Shown: in pieces, positions 10,733-21,932 of the stretch
Numbering within the stretch: the stretch's first letter is position 1
Layout: every line of letters begins with the position of its first letter
DNA from: Eledone cirrhosa
Lineage: Eukaryota > Mollusca > Cephalopoda > Octopoda > Eledonidae
Direction of reading: 5' to 3'
DNA: 64,000 bases
NCBI GenBank assembly: GCA_964016885.1
Contig: OZ024743.1
Coordinates: 78,132,374 to 78,196,373 of the forward strand
Program-made: the position numbers and the translations under genes
Notes under the pieces: model-generated
The model's input: only the letters and a program-made list of their open reading frames with translations
Databases searched by the model: none
What the model was told of the DNA's origin: nothing

Positions 10733-10737
<5 letters not shown>
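10328..10737 (-). repeat. right terminal inverted repeat of the Merlin-type element
   Basis: Reverse complement of the left end. It overlaps the last codons of the transposase (FLWR and stop), so the left end also contains an inverted copy of the gene's 3' tip. The outer tip reads 'gtcaaaacggccggtcgcaa' on the minus strand. Confidence 0.85.
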
Positions 10738-10765
<28 letters not shown>

Positions 10766-10769
<4 letters not shown>

Positions 10770-11302
10770 AGTGTGCCACCGAAGAGCTGTTCATTTCCTT
10801 TCAAATCTTTTAGTGTGTTATTAAGCGCTTCCAATGATTTTTTGTGCGCCATAGTACATTCGTCCCATATAATGATTTGACATGATTGGAGTACTTTACC
10901 TATACCAGAATTTTTGGTGATATTGCATGTTGGTGTCTCAGTGATTTGCATATTCAATGGCAATTTCAGTGCTGAATGTGCCATTCGGCCACCATCCAAA
11001 AGAGTTGCCGCAATTCCAGATGATGCGATTGCCAGTGCAATATTATTTTGTGATCGTATAGTTGCCAAAATAAGTGAAATGAGAAAGGTTTTGCCTGTAC
11101 CACCGGGCGCATCTATAAAATACAATCCGCCGCTTTGATTTGTAATTGCTTGCATAATTTTGTCATATACTATGCGTTGTTCTGGTACCAATTTCAGAAG
11201 ATTCGTTTGAACAAATGTACCCAATTCGGCGACATCAAAGTTTGTTTCTCGTTGCAAATCACGATCGAAAATGTTGTTTACAGATCGATTCGGCGCAGGC
11301 AT
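10766..11302 (-). pseudogene. Helitron PIF1-like helicase domain, C-terminally truncated
   Basis: The reading frame contains a Walker A motif (FIDAPGGTGKTFLIS), then GIAATLLDGGRMAHSALKLP and a Walker B motif (IIIWDECTMAHK), matching the first half of PIF1-family helicases. It stops being homologous after FGGTLI, where TA repeats are translated; motifs downstream of that point are absent. In Helitrons this domain unwinds DNA during rolling-circle transposition. The truncation coincides with the (TA)n and Merlin-type junction. Confidence 0.85.
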
Positions 11303-12021
11303 TCACAATTGTACCAGTGTTTTGTTAGCGATTGCTAAACATATGACCTCAATCGAAACCAATGCTTCATTATACACGATTGGTGTGAATTGAATATTCA
11401 GATTTTGATTTGTTGCACGCAAACGATGTAGTATGTCTTCACTCATGTAGTCTTTGTATTTTTCCCAAAGATCTTTTGGATTTGATGGAAAGCACGTTGT
11501 CAATATTATTGCGAATAACGTGCGTATTTGCTGTGGTCGAGGAGTATTCGATGCATCAGCGAGTCAAGTGTCCCAATGTCCATAATTTTCAAGAAGATTT
11601 AATTTTTGGCAAGCTTCACGATAAGTGGCACATACTTGACCGTTTACTGATCTCAATTCTTGGAATAATGTCGGTCCACGTACGTTGATTAACAATAATC
11701 GCAAGTAAAAGCATTCTGCATTATTTGGGTGAACAGTGTACAAACGGCCTAACGCGTCGGTCGAATATAAATTTGGATGTCCTTCAACTACTTTACCCTG
11801 TTTGCGACGTTTAAACTTTTTCGTTGATGTATTCCATGTGTAATATGTTGGCACTTCAGAATAAAGTATGTCTTTGCAAACACATCTTCACTGCACAATG
11901 AGAAAAACGCAGTTAACGTTGTTGGCGGTGGTGTCAATGCCCTTGCACGTATATTTTCAGTTGTGAAGTATACGCGCTGTCCATTTTCAAGGTGCACTGC
12001 CAAATGAACAACTGTTGGATG
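11303..12021 (-). pseudogene. Helitron Rep-Hel linker region, frameshifted
   Basis: Three overlapping frames continue the Helitron protein in order: HPTVVHLAVHLENGQRVYF (about 11788-12021), TYYTWNTSTKKFKRRKQGKV to VRGPTLFQELRSVNGQ (11564-11854), and CFPSNPKDLWEKYKDYMSED (11303-11503). The words 'VHLENGQRVYF', 'FYLRLLL' and 'LWEKYKDYMSEDI' are typical of the region between the initiator and helicase in animal Helitrons. At least three frameshifts separate the pieces. Confidence 0.75.
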
Positions 12022-12834
12022 TCAATAATGGATTGGAAATGATAAAATGCGCCATACTGCTTCATTACTACTAATGTAGCGTCCCAGTTGGTATTGGTCG
12101 ATTTCATCGATAGATGCATTTGCATTGCACACTCCAAAAGCTGCCACATCGCTTCCTTTGTTGATATATTTGTAAATGTACTTGATCGCTTTCACCGAAT
12201 TGCAATACTCGACATTGATGTGTGCTTTGAACGTCTTTGAGAGTAACGGTGAATATGGTACAACCCAACGATTATCGACTTCAACATAATTGTTTCGTAC
12301 TTTTAAAGTGATGGATTTGCCGCCATCTTCAGTTGCTCGTCGACGATAGAGTGGATATCCGTCATTGCCAGTGATAGTCTCGGCAATTAAGTCTCTTGGG
12401 TATTGTTTCGTGCATTTCCCATCAGACATGCATGATGAATTGTTGTTGAGTAAGCCACATGGACCATGAATCATGTTTTTAGTGACGACTTCAAATAAGT
12501 CTGGATCAACGTCGACATCTGGTATTTCTGCTGAGATGATTTGATCAATTTGATCTGGTGTGACTTTTTCAATTAACCAAATCAAAATGTGTGCATGTGG
12601 CAATCCTCTTTTTTGCCATTCAATGGAAAACATCCAACAGCGTGTCTCTCCAAAAACATGATGCTTGACAATTAAATCCGTTAAAGATTTCAATTTTTGT
12701 TTGAACACACGCGCTGTAATATCATGACGATCCGAAGACGATTGACCAGGTAACAAAAGTTCTTTAATTCCATCCCACGTAGGATTGCATGTGAATGTAA
12801 TAAAAAAAATCTGGACGGCCATATGCGCGAACAT
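12022..12834 (-). pseudogene. Helitron HUH replication initiator (Rep)
   Basis: The domain starts in FFITFTCNPTWDGIKELL, contains the HUH motif as EWQKRGLPHAHILIW and the two-tyrosine motif as IKYIYKYINKGSD. These three motifs nick and join single strands in rolling-circle transposition and all are preserved here. The domain is separated from its upstream part by a frameshift in a T-run at about 12799-12806 and from downstream by another near 12025. Confidence 0.85.
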
Positions 12835-14551
12835 ATGTCATTGCATCTTGTGCGTATTCATGCATGTGCCGTGGGCTCCCTGTAAATGTAGCCGGCAGTA
12901 TGACCATTTTCCCCAATTCATTAGGATTCATATTGCCATCATTAACAATCGCATCACGTAAATGAATGTACTCTTCTGAACGTAGCTTGGTTTGATTCAA
13001 TCGAATGTAGAGGAGTCGTTCGGTTTCGATTTTTGCATACATATCGACAATATATTGATGGAACAATTGTCGACATTTCAAAATATGATTTTTACCGTTT
13101 TCACGAATCATTAATCTATATGAATAATAATTCATGGCACTGACTTTCTTATTCGTTTCCTCATCTGTTTGTGGATTTCTCAGTTTGATGTTGAAATGAT
13201 ATCCATCTTCTCCTTGCCAAAATAAAATCGGATATTGCAAACCATCGTATGACCGATGCGTTTCTGAGACTCGCTGAACATCACCATTTCTGCGGTGAAG
13301 AATTATATCACGCGAGTTAATTTCTTCACCTACAATAACGATCGCCACTTCATCAATTGTTGGTGCATTGTACTGTCTTTGATGTTAGCCAACAGGTGTT
13401 TTGTCTGCTCTAACTACAATTGTGTAGTCATCACTTGGCATTTGTTCAAGGGCAGCTCTGAACAATCGAATTAATTTGTTGTGTTGATTGAATAAAGTTT
13501 GTAATGCAGTAACAATTTCTCGTTTAGTTCCCGTATTGAATTTGCAACGTTGATCTATTTGGTCATCAGTGTTTCCCATGAAATAAATTTGAAGAAATTT
13601 GTGATCTGCGTCCGGCAGTGGTAGTAGTGATCCAGCACGATGATAAATTTGCCCTTGCACTTTGAATGTTGGCATGTAATTCTCGTGCACGATATTTGTT
13701 GCACCGAACGATGTCATTTGGAAACATGAATTGTACTTGCGTATGTTTGCCAAGAAATGTTTAGATTCGCTTGTGTCACCTGATACTAACGTTGATAATG
13801 GTTCAGGTGGTGTATGTAATTCTGGCAATTTCACTTTTCCACCCGAGCAGCACATTCCTGGTGTTTCATTTTTAAATTTGAGGGCACCACAATACCCGCA
13901 TAATTTATCCATTTTTCCAATAATCACACTTGGATGAAGACTGTAATCATAATTTGAATCGTAATGAAATGCACCAAGATTTAAATCAGCGTGCAGTATT
14001 CTTCTGGTGAGAGCATTGCGTAGTCGATTCGTTTCCACTCTTGCTTCCCGTTGCTCGTCTGTTTCAGATGAACGGGCTTGAGCAGTTCTTACTCGAACGG
14101 TTTGCAATCTTGCTTCCCGTTGCTCGTCTGTTTCAGATGAACGGGCTTGAGCAGTTCTTACTCGAACGGTTTCCAATCTTGCTTCCCGTTGCTCGTCTGT
14201 TTCAGATGAACGGGCTTGAGCAGTTCTTACTCGAATGGTTTCCAATCTTGCTTCCCGTTGCTCGTCTGTTTCAGATGAACGGGCTTGAGCAGTTCTTACT
14301 CGAACGGTTTCCAATCTTGCTTCCCGTTGCTCGTCTGTTTCAGATGAACGGGCTTCAGCATTGCGTAGTCGATTCGTTTCCAATCTTGCTTCCCGTTGCT
14401 CGTCTGTTTCAGATGAACGGGCTTTAGCATTGCGTAGTCGATTCGTTTCCAATCTTGCTTTCCGTTGCTCGTCTGTTTCTGAAGCTCGTAATGCATATTT
14501 TTTCCTTGCTTGAGGTGTAGATTGACCAATCGCTCGTCGTTTGGGAGGCAT
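12764..14551 (-). pseudogene. Helitron N-terminal region with 23-residue repeats
   Basis: Starts with Met at 14551 (MPPKRRAIGQST). Seven repeats built on SETDEQREARLETNRLRNA follow, then a conserved block (YDYSLHPSVIIGKMDKLCGY, ETPGMCCSGGKV, LPELHTPPEPL). An in-frame TAA at 13385-13387 interrupts the frame, which then continues to ILPATFTGSPRHMHEYAQDAM, the typical entry to the Rep domain. The charged repeats look helical or coiled-coil and are common in animal Helitron proteins. The CGYC...CC pattern suggests a zinc-binding module. Confidence 0.8.
14010..14495 (-). repeat. coding tandem repeat, 69-bp unit x 7
   Basis: Unit starts recur at 14041, 14110, 14179, 14248, 14317, 14386 and 14455, exactly 69 bp apart. 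Each encodes 23 residues (SETDEQREARLE...). The inner copies are almost identical, implying recent homogenisation by unequal exchange or slippage. Confidence 0.9.
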
Positions 14552-14566
14552 AATTGAATAGAAAAT

Positions 14567-14629
14567 GGGGAATCGAACTCACAACCTCATGATTGTGAAT
14601 CCAACTCTCTAACCACTCAGCCACGTGCC
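14567..14629 (-). mobile_element. tRNA-like SINE head (family 2)
   Basis: Minus strand has an A-box-like 'tggctgagtggttagag' and a B-box-like 'ggttgtgagttcgattcc', closely resembling the heads at 32855 and 43840. The anticodon arm does not fold cleanly and there is no full acceptor stem, so it is a SINE remnant and not a working tRNA gene. It sits directly upstream of the Helitron coding start. Confidence 0.6.
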
Positions 14630-14651
14630 TATATATACATATATATATATA

Positions 14652-14882
14652 GAAGCACATTCATGGTGTTTCATTTTTAAATTTGAGGGCACTAGAATAC
14701 CCGCATAATTTATCCATTTTTCCAATAATCACACTTGGATGAAGACTGTAATCATAATTTGAATCGTAATGAAATGCACCAAGATTTAAATCACCGTGCA
14801 GTATTCTTCTGGTGAGAGCATTGCGTAGTCGATTCTTTTCCACTCTTGCTTCACGTTGCTCGTCTGTTTCAGATGAACGTAG
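14652..14882 (-). pseudogene. duplicated fragment of the Helitron N-terminal region
   Basis: Repeats 13850-14080 with few changes: SSETDEQREARVEKNRLRNA, then ALTRRILHGDLNLGAFHYDS and the CGY block (here CGYSS where the parent has CGYCG). It lies on the same strand, beyond the tRNA-like sequence, and is bounded by TA repeat on one side. It could be a second truncated Helitron or a local duplication. Confidence 0.8.
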
Positions 14883-15137
14883 ATAAAGGACAAACATACA
14901 AACAAACAAATATACATTCATTTATATATATATATATATATACAGATTAATCTACCCGAGTGTGGAGAGATCATAAACAATTCATATAGTTAATTAATGA
15001 TGCAAAACAATAGGAAAACAGAGTCAAAATAAGACATTGAAAAACAATGAAAAATTAAACAAACAACATGTTATTCATATTAATATTGATTTATGCATCT
15101 TCATAAAAAAAATATATCTACATATACATATATACAC

Positions 15138-15174
<37 letters not shown>

Positions 15175-15508
15175 CACATATATACATACACATACATATA
15201 TACTATATTTTACAAATTATACTGAGATAAATGCAAACCTACCTCCTTCAGTCCTCTATCATCAGTGAAGAATGAGAAAACAGTAAAACAATTGTGGAAA
15301 AAGATGGTATGGTGGTTACAGTAGAGAAAGATAATTAGGTCAGACCAATGGACAGCAAATTTAAGTACAATAGATTAAGATGAAGAACATGTTATTTGTT
15401 TAATTTTTCATTGTTTTTCAATGTCTTATATATATATATACACACGTAGTAAATAAAGAGGTATTCCCCCTCCTTCCTGGACATACATACAAACAAACAT
15501 ACATTTAT

Positions 15509-15568
<60 letters not shown>

Positions 15569-15668
15569 TTTATATATATGTATATGTATATGTATATATT
15601 TGTGTATGTGTATTTATATATATTTCTGTATAAGAGTATATATTTGTAGATGTGTTTGTATATGTGTA

Positions 15669-15730
<62 letters not shown>

Positions 15731-15735
15731 TCCGG
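14883..15735. repeat. foldback-flanked AT-rich segment and microsatellite
   Basis: About 15028-15075 ('gacattgaaaaacaatgaaa' and onward) is the reverse complement of about 15385-15426, giving a ~40-bp-arm foldback with a 310-bp interior. The left part (14945-15035, 'agattaatctacc', 'acagagtcaa') resembles 60335-60450 and 35830-35915. TA/TG microsatellites occupy 15120-15200 and 15510-15730. No gene. Confidence 0.65.
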
Positions 15736-15995
15736 GAGCTTCCAACAGTAATGGTTGCACTTTTTAAAGGTATGTCAATATTTATTTATAAAACTGATCT
15801 ATATTATATTTTGTCTGATGAAAGCACACCATAATTTAACTTGGTGTCCTTGAAATATGTATAATGAAATAAATATGGTTGTATAAATATAGTTTCCATT
15901 GGTTTATGTCGTATGTTTACTCCAAATACTTTTTGAGTGCTTTATATCAGTTATAAAAAATATTTGCTTGTTGTATCCCAACAATTTAAATAGAA
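15735..15995 (+). mobile_element. hammerhead-bearing non-autonomous repeat (family C), plus copy
   Basis: Begins 'gagcttccaacagtaatggt', carries the ribozyme at 15808-15870, then 'aaatatagtttccatt', 'gctttatatcagttataa' and 'cccaacaattt'. The same order is found reversed at 63262-63540, and the distal half at 7110-7245. It has no coding capacity and lies between (TA)n tracts. It is the best full-length example of the family. Confidence 0.8.
15808..15870 (+). ncRNA. hammerhead ribozyme
   Basis: ATTTTGT (15808-15814), CTGATGA (15815-15821), stem II AAGCACACC with GGTGTCCTT (one mismatch at the fourth pair), GAAA (15852-15855), small stem III, cleavage A at 15863, return ATGAAAT (15864-15870), pairing with ATTTTGT by A/T and G/U pairs. 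Predicted cleavage between 15863 and 15864. Confidence 0.8.
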
Positions 15996-15999
15996 CTTT

Positions 16000-16069
<70 letters not shown>

Positions 16070-16138
16070 TATTGAAGTTTCCGTTGAGAATTGAAAAAGT
16101 CATAGGAGTGCTCTATGTAAGTACCAGAGCAAAATTTT

Positions 16139-16346
16139 ATGTATAATAAACAATACAATATAATTACCTCATTACCAGAGGTTTCCCGAATAAGTCGAAT
16201 ACGAAAAACGTCCGCATTCGTTCGTCGGACAAGGCAATTTAAAACATAGTGAAATATTTGGAAAGTCTCCTCAAGAAATGCGAAAAATATATAAATAAAA
16301 GTAATGCAAGAGATATTAAAAAAATATATATATAAAAGAATATATA

Positions 16347-16406
<60 letters not shown>

Positions 16407-19250
16407 TATAAAAAATATATTTAAAAAATATAAGGAAATATAGTTAGGGTATGTGTATATGTATGTATATACACTCACAAATGTACATATGTGTGTATGT
16501 ACAAATGCATGTGTATGGTGAAAATGTGTGCGTAAGTACATATATGAGGGCAAGTATATTTGTGTATATGTGAACACAAATACGTATATAATATGAGTTG
16601 AAAAAGAAAATGATAATATAGTTGACACGCATCCAGATACAGGTATTAAATACACATACGAGTATGAAAGCACGCGTATAAACACACACACGCGCGCAGT
16701 CACTTATATGCGGAAGATAAAGCGGGAAGGGAGTGTAATAGTAAAAAGAAGTGTCATTCTCGATATATGTATAAAAATGAAACAATATATGAGAATGAAA
16801 AACATTTTTAAATCAAAGAGAAAGTAATCAATTAACACTAGAGAAAAGAAAACAAACATAGGTACGCACGTACATACACATATATCTATAAAAAAATATT
16901 TATACACACAAATACGTACAGACAAAAGCGCATGCATGCGTACATACATACACACGAGGCACGTATATATATATATATACATATCGCCCCATGTATATCT
17001 AATAACACGTACGTACGCAACTATATATATATATATACACATACATACCCATACATACATATACATATATACACATATACATACACATTCACATACATTC
17101 ACCCGCATACACACACACGTAAAAATAAGAATGTAAAAACATAGATATAAAAAAAACATAGATATAAAACAACACACATACACACACATATATATACACG
17201 TACGCACGCACACATACGGAGGTGTTCGTATACATATACAGAACGTATACACACATAAGCACACTCAGACACATAGATACAGATTATAAATCAGCCATAT
17301 GAATAAATGAGTACAAATATAAAATCGGCTGCGAAACAACAGAATATATCTGGAGTGGAAAACGCAAGTGACATTTGAAATCAGGCAGTGAAAGAAAATG
17401 GGGAAGTAAAATATGAAATGTGAAGGTATTAGGTAAGTGAATCGAAAAGTAGGGGGGGGGGGGGGGTACTGGTGGATGTGAAGTAAAAATTAAAAATAAA
17501 CTTAAAAATAAAGTTAAAAATGAAAGTAAATCCGAAAGAGAAGTCTGTAAAGAGAATAATTTAAGGAAAGTGAAGAATAAGAGTTTATGGAGGATATGTA
17601 TCTGAAAGTGAGTTAAGTTTATATGAGCTGGAAAGCAAGTGTGATTTCATGTGTGGGTAACTGGTGAAAATTTCTGTTTTTGTATTTAGGCAGGTTTTTG
17701 GTGATTTAAGGTTTTGTAAAATCCAATATTTTTCACTTATGCAGAGTGTGCATCTTCTTGTTCCTCTTGCATATTCTTTAGATTGGTTCAAAATTGACCA
17801 ATCCAATTTATATTGGATACCTTGGTCTTTCAAATCCCATATTCTGCTAGCCAGAGCTGTTGTGAATCTTTTTTCTGGATGTCGGAAAGATGCGACATGT
17901 GAGTAATAACGCGTTTTGAATTTGTCTTGTGTCATACCCACATAACGTTCGCTGGTGGCTGGTTGGTTGTTGCTGATGGTTGTCACTTTAGCCGCATATA
18001 CAATGGCTTTGGTGTTGCATTTACCTTGTAATGAGCATTCACTTTTGACTCTACAGGAGCAATTTTGATGTTCTCTGGGTGATTTCTTATTGATGATATA
18101 AGATTTAATAGGGGGACCGCAGGAGTAGCTAATTGGTCCCTGATTTACTTTCATTTTTAACTTTATTTTTAATTTTATTTTTTATTTTTGCTTCACATCC
18201 ACCAGTACCCCCCCCCCCCCCCCATACTTTTCGATTCACTTACCTAATACCTTCACATTCCATATTTTACTTCCCCATTTTCTTTCACTACCTGATTTCA
18301 CTTGTCTTCAGATATATTCTGTTGTTTCGCAGCCGATTTTATATTTGTACTCATTTATTCATATGGCTGATTTATAATCTGTATCTATGTGTCTGAGTGT
18401 GCTTATGTGTGTATACGTTCTGTATATGTATACGAACACCTCCGTATGTGTGCGTGCTTACGTGTATATATGTGTGTGTGTATGTGTGTTGTTTTATATC
18501 TATGTTTTTTTATAGCTATGTTTTTACATTCTTATTTTTACGTTTGTGTGTATGCGGGTGAATGTATGTGAATGTGTATGTATATGTGTATATATGTATA
18601 TGTATGTATGGGTGTGTATGTGTATGTGTATATCTATATATAGTCGCGTACGTACGTGTGATTAGATATACATGGGGCGATATATATATATATACGTGCC
18701 TCGTGTGTATGTATGTACGCATGCATGCGCTTTTGTCTGTACGTATTTGTATGTATAAATATTTTTTTATAGATATATGTGTATGTACGTGCGTACCTAT
18801 GTTGTTTTCTTTTCTCTAGTGTTAATTGATTACTTTCTCTTTGATTTAAAAATGTTTTTCATTCTCATATATTGTTTCATTTTTATACATATATCGAGAA
18901 TGACACTTCTTTTTACTATTACACTCCCTTCTCTCTTTATCTTCCGCATATAAGTGATTGCGCGTGTGTGTGTGTTTATACGCGTGCTTTCATACTCGTA
19001 TGTGTATTTAATACCTGTATCTGGATGCGTGTCAACTATATTATCATTTTCTTTTTCAACTCATATTATATACGTATTTGTGGTCACATATACACAAATA
19101 TACTTGCCCTCATATATGTACTTACGCACACATTTTCACCATACACATGCATTTGTACATACACACATATGTACATTTGTGAGTGTATATACATACATAT
19201 ACACATACCCTAACTATATTTCCTTATATTTTTTTTATATATTTTTTATA

Positions 19251-19292
<42 letters not shown>

Positions 19293-19504
19293 ATATATAT
19301 TTTTTTTTTTTATATATTCTTTTATATATTTTTTTTTAATATCTCTTGCATTACTTTTATTTATATATTTTTCGCATTTCTTGAGGAGACTTTCCAAATA
19401 TTTCACTGTTTTAAATTGCCTTGTCCGACGAACGAATGAGGACGTTTTTCGTATTCGACTTATTCGGGAAACCTCTGGTAATGAGGTAATTATATTGTAT
19501 TGTT

Positions 19505-19512
<8 letters not shown>
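16139..19512. mobile_element. Penelope-like fragment inside a 1.3-kb-arm inverted repeat
   Basis: Left arm about 16139-17480 and right arm about 18190-19512 are near-identical reverse complements. They include matching G and C homopolymers (17453-17466 and 18208-18222) and the same TG/TA simple-sequence mosaic. The 0.7-kb centre encodes a PLE GIY-YIG endonuclease C terminus on the minus strand. PLE insertions are often 5'-truncated with inverted partial copies, and this arrangement fits that. No reverse transcriptase is present. Confidence 0.75.
17585..18154 (-). pseudogene. Penelope-like element C terminus: Cys-rich finger and GIY-YIG endonuclease
   Basis: The 189-codon frame holds a Cys-rich linker (NCSCRVKSECSLQGKC), then the GIY-YIG-like core AIVYAAKV...ERYVGMTQDKFKTRYYSH and a C-terminal Cys pair (RRCTLCISEKYWIL). 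Full PLE proteins have about 700-900 residues with an N-terminal reverse transcriptase, which is missing here. The endonuclease makes the nick that primes integration. The same layout is seen at 21933-22739 and 34029-34670, but the sequences differ, so this is a separate lineage. Confidence 0.8.
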
Positions 19513-19549
<37 letters not shown>

Positions 19550-19551
<2 letters not shown>

Positions 19552-20206
19552 CATACGTTAAGACGGGCGTTCGTGAAAGTGAAAGTAAATTTTTTGACAA
19601 GTGAATTTTTTTTTTTTTTTTTTACAATGAAAGTTACGATACACCAGCAATTGTATGGATTTCTTAAAATATATATATGTGTGGGTGTGTATATGTGTGT
19701 ATATATGTGTGTACACTGTGAATTTGTTTGTTTATTTACAACGGGTCTCTATAGTGATATGGTGTTAATTAGTATTGCGTGTGTGATTATTTTTTCTTTT
19801 TCTTTTTTTGTGTATTGTGTGTACGGAAATGTTTTTAAAAAATAATGACATTGTGTGTTGAAAGAAATCAATTTTTTTTAAATAACTACATAGTTAGACG
19901 TTTGTTGCATCAGACACATATATATACACACATATACACACCCACACATATATATATAAGAAAAAATAATCACACACGCAAAACTAATTAACACCATATC
20001 ACTATAGAGACCTGTTGTAAATAAACAAACAAATTCACAGTGTACACACATATATACACACATATACACACCCACACATATATATATTTTAAGAAATCCA
20101 TACAATTGCGTGTGTATCGTAACTTTCATTGTAAAAAAAAAAAAAAAAAATTGACTTGTCAAAAAATTTACTTTCACTTTCACGAACGCCCGTCTTAACG
20201 TATGCC
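19550..20206 (+). mobile_element. non-autonomous relative of the Merlin-type element
   Basis: Both ends carry GGCATACGTTAAGACGGGCG, close to the ends of the 8880-10737 element. The interior shares 'ggtgttaattagtattgcgt' and 'taatgacattgtgtgttgaa' with that element's inverted ends, but the transposase is gone. The copy is almost a complete palindrome: 19550-19760 pairs with 19985-20206. It is flanked by (TA)n on both sides. Confidence 0.8.
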
Positions 20207-20277
<71 letters not shown>

Positions 20278-20278
<1 letters not shown>

Positions 20279-20650
20279 TCATCATCATCATCATAATTGT
20301 TTAACGTCCATCTTCCACGCTTGCATGGATTTGGACGGGAATTTTCCCACTTGAGGCAAGGCTGGTCGGGTGACCGTGTCTCGCTCATATAGGACTGTCT
20401 GGCAGGTTTTCTACGGCTGGATGCCCTTCCTAACACCAACCACGTTTACAGTGTGGACTGGGAGGTTTTTACCGTGTTACCTACAGGGCCACATTACAGC
20501 GTGGACTGTGTGTTTTTTTTTTCGTGACACCTACACGACTTCATTTATTTCGGACTGGATGTTGTGGTACCAACATAACTTTACATCGAAAGGGGTGGTG
20601 TGGATGCGGTAGGGGTAGTGGGACGGGGGTGTATTTTTGTTAGAGGTGCC
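20278..20650 (-). mobile_element. RTE-like LINE 3' tail, subfamily 2
   Basis: Starts (on +) with (ATC)n, then 'cttccacgcttgcatgg', 'ttctacggctggatgccctt' and repeated 'gtggactg' blocks ending near 20650. It matches 28628-28935 more closely than 7745-8226, so at least two subfamilies of the tail exist here. Non-coding. Confidence 0.8.
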
Positions 20651-20693
20651 TACTGACTGTAGGTTTCGCTTTGTACTATATATATATATATAT

Positions 20694-21117
20694 ATATACA
20701 GTATTTTCCGTTGTGTTGTAATATAAATATTACACACAGTAGATTATCAGCTCACGTAGAGTTTGCTCGACGGTTCCAGTTGTAGTTCCAAAAGTAATCC
20801 GGAGAAAAATAGAAAGATTTGAATGGATACAGTTTAGTTGAAAGGAATTTATTGACACGTGTTTCTATAACAGTTACGTAACCTAAAACAGCTGCTATCT
20901 ACAAACTTTTAGTTATGCAGACATTCAATATTTCAATGTTATTATTTACTGTCATTTCATCAGAATAATATTACTGAGGACCTATTTAGTTTTTATAGAG
21001 AATATTAGGAGGGAGGGGTGAAGTTGTTAGAAGAATAGTTGAAGGAGTGGTTTTTCGATAGCAGTGAGAATTCTTGGTGGCAGTGAGTAATTAGATTCCC
21101 ATCTGTTGTTTTGACAT
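20694..21117 (-). repeat. PLE-1 pseudo-LTR (3' copy on the element)
   Basis: By eye identical to 24304-24727 from 'atatacagtattttccg' to 'ttgttttgacat'. The 3' side on + (21118-21357) continues into sequence that reappears inverted at 24728 onward. A CTGATGA (20963-20957) and GAAA (20934-20931) occur with a 4-bp stem II, but no matching stem I was found. Confidence 0.9.

Positions 21118-21932
<815 letters not shown>

Larger units (their letters stand above)
8880..10737 (+). mobile_element. Merlin-type DNA transposon with long inverted ends
   Basis: The element begins GGCATACGTCAAAACGG and ends with the reverse complement. Inverted ends are about 8880-9271 and 10328-10737. Between them lies a transposase of the Merlin/IS1016 (ISXO2-like) type. 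Both flanks are (TA)n, so a target-site duplication cannot be read. The right end abuts the truncated helicase of the Helitron. The same ends occur on the shorter element at 19550-20206. Inverted ends of ~400 bp are long for this superfamily, whose ends are usually a few tens of bases. Confidence 0.8.
10766..14551 (-). mobile_element. decayed Helitron (rolling-circle transposon)
   Basis: Minus-strand coding order: N-terminal repeat region, Helitron-like N domain, HUH replication initiator, linker, PIF1-type helicase. This is the Rep/Hel architecture of animal Helitrons. The 3' part of the helicase is missing where a (TA)n tract and the Merlin-type element begin (10737-10765), and the frame is broken at several places. 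Neither a 5' TC nor a 3' hairpin-CTRR end could be identified, so the true boundaries are unknown. Confidence 0.85.

Noticed and set aside
14041..14427. 128-codon + strand repeat protein (LLPVARLFQMNGLEQF)
   Set aside because: It is the antisense shadow of the Helitron 69-bp coding repeats.
14567..14629. Possible tRNA gene
   Set aside because: A and B boxes are present, but the anticodon arm and acceptor stem do not form. It matches SINE heads at 32855 and 43840.
20931..20963. CTGATGA and GAAA in the PLE-1 pseudo-LTR (also at 24541-24573 and inverted near 25145-25185)
   Set aside because: Stem II (AATG/CATT) pairs, but no stem I partner or allowed cleavage position fits, so it was not called a ribozyme. 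It could be a decayed one.
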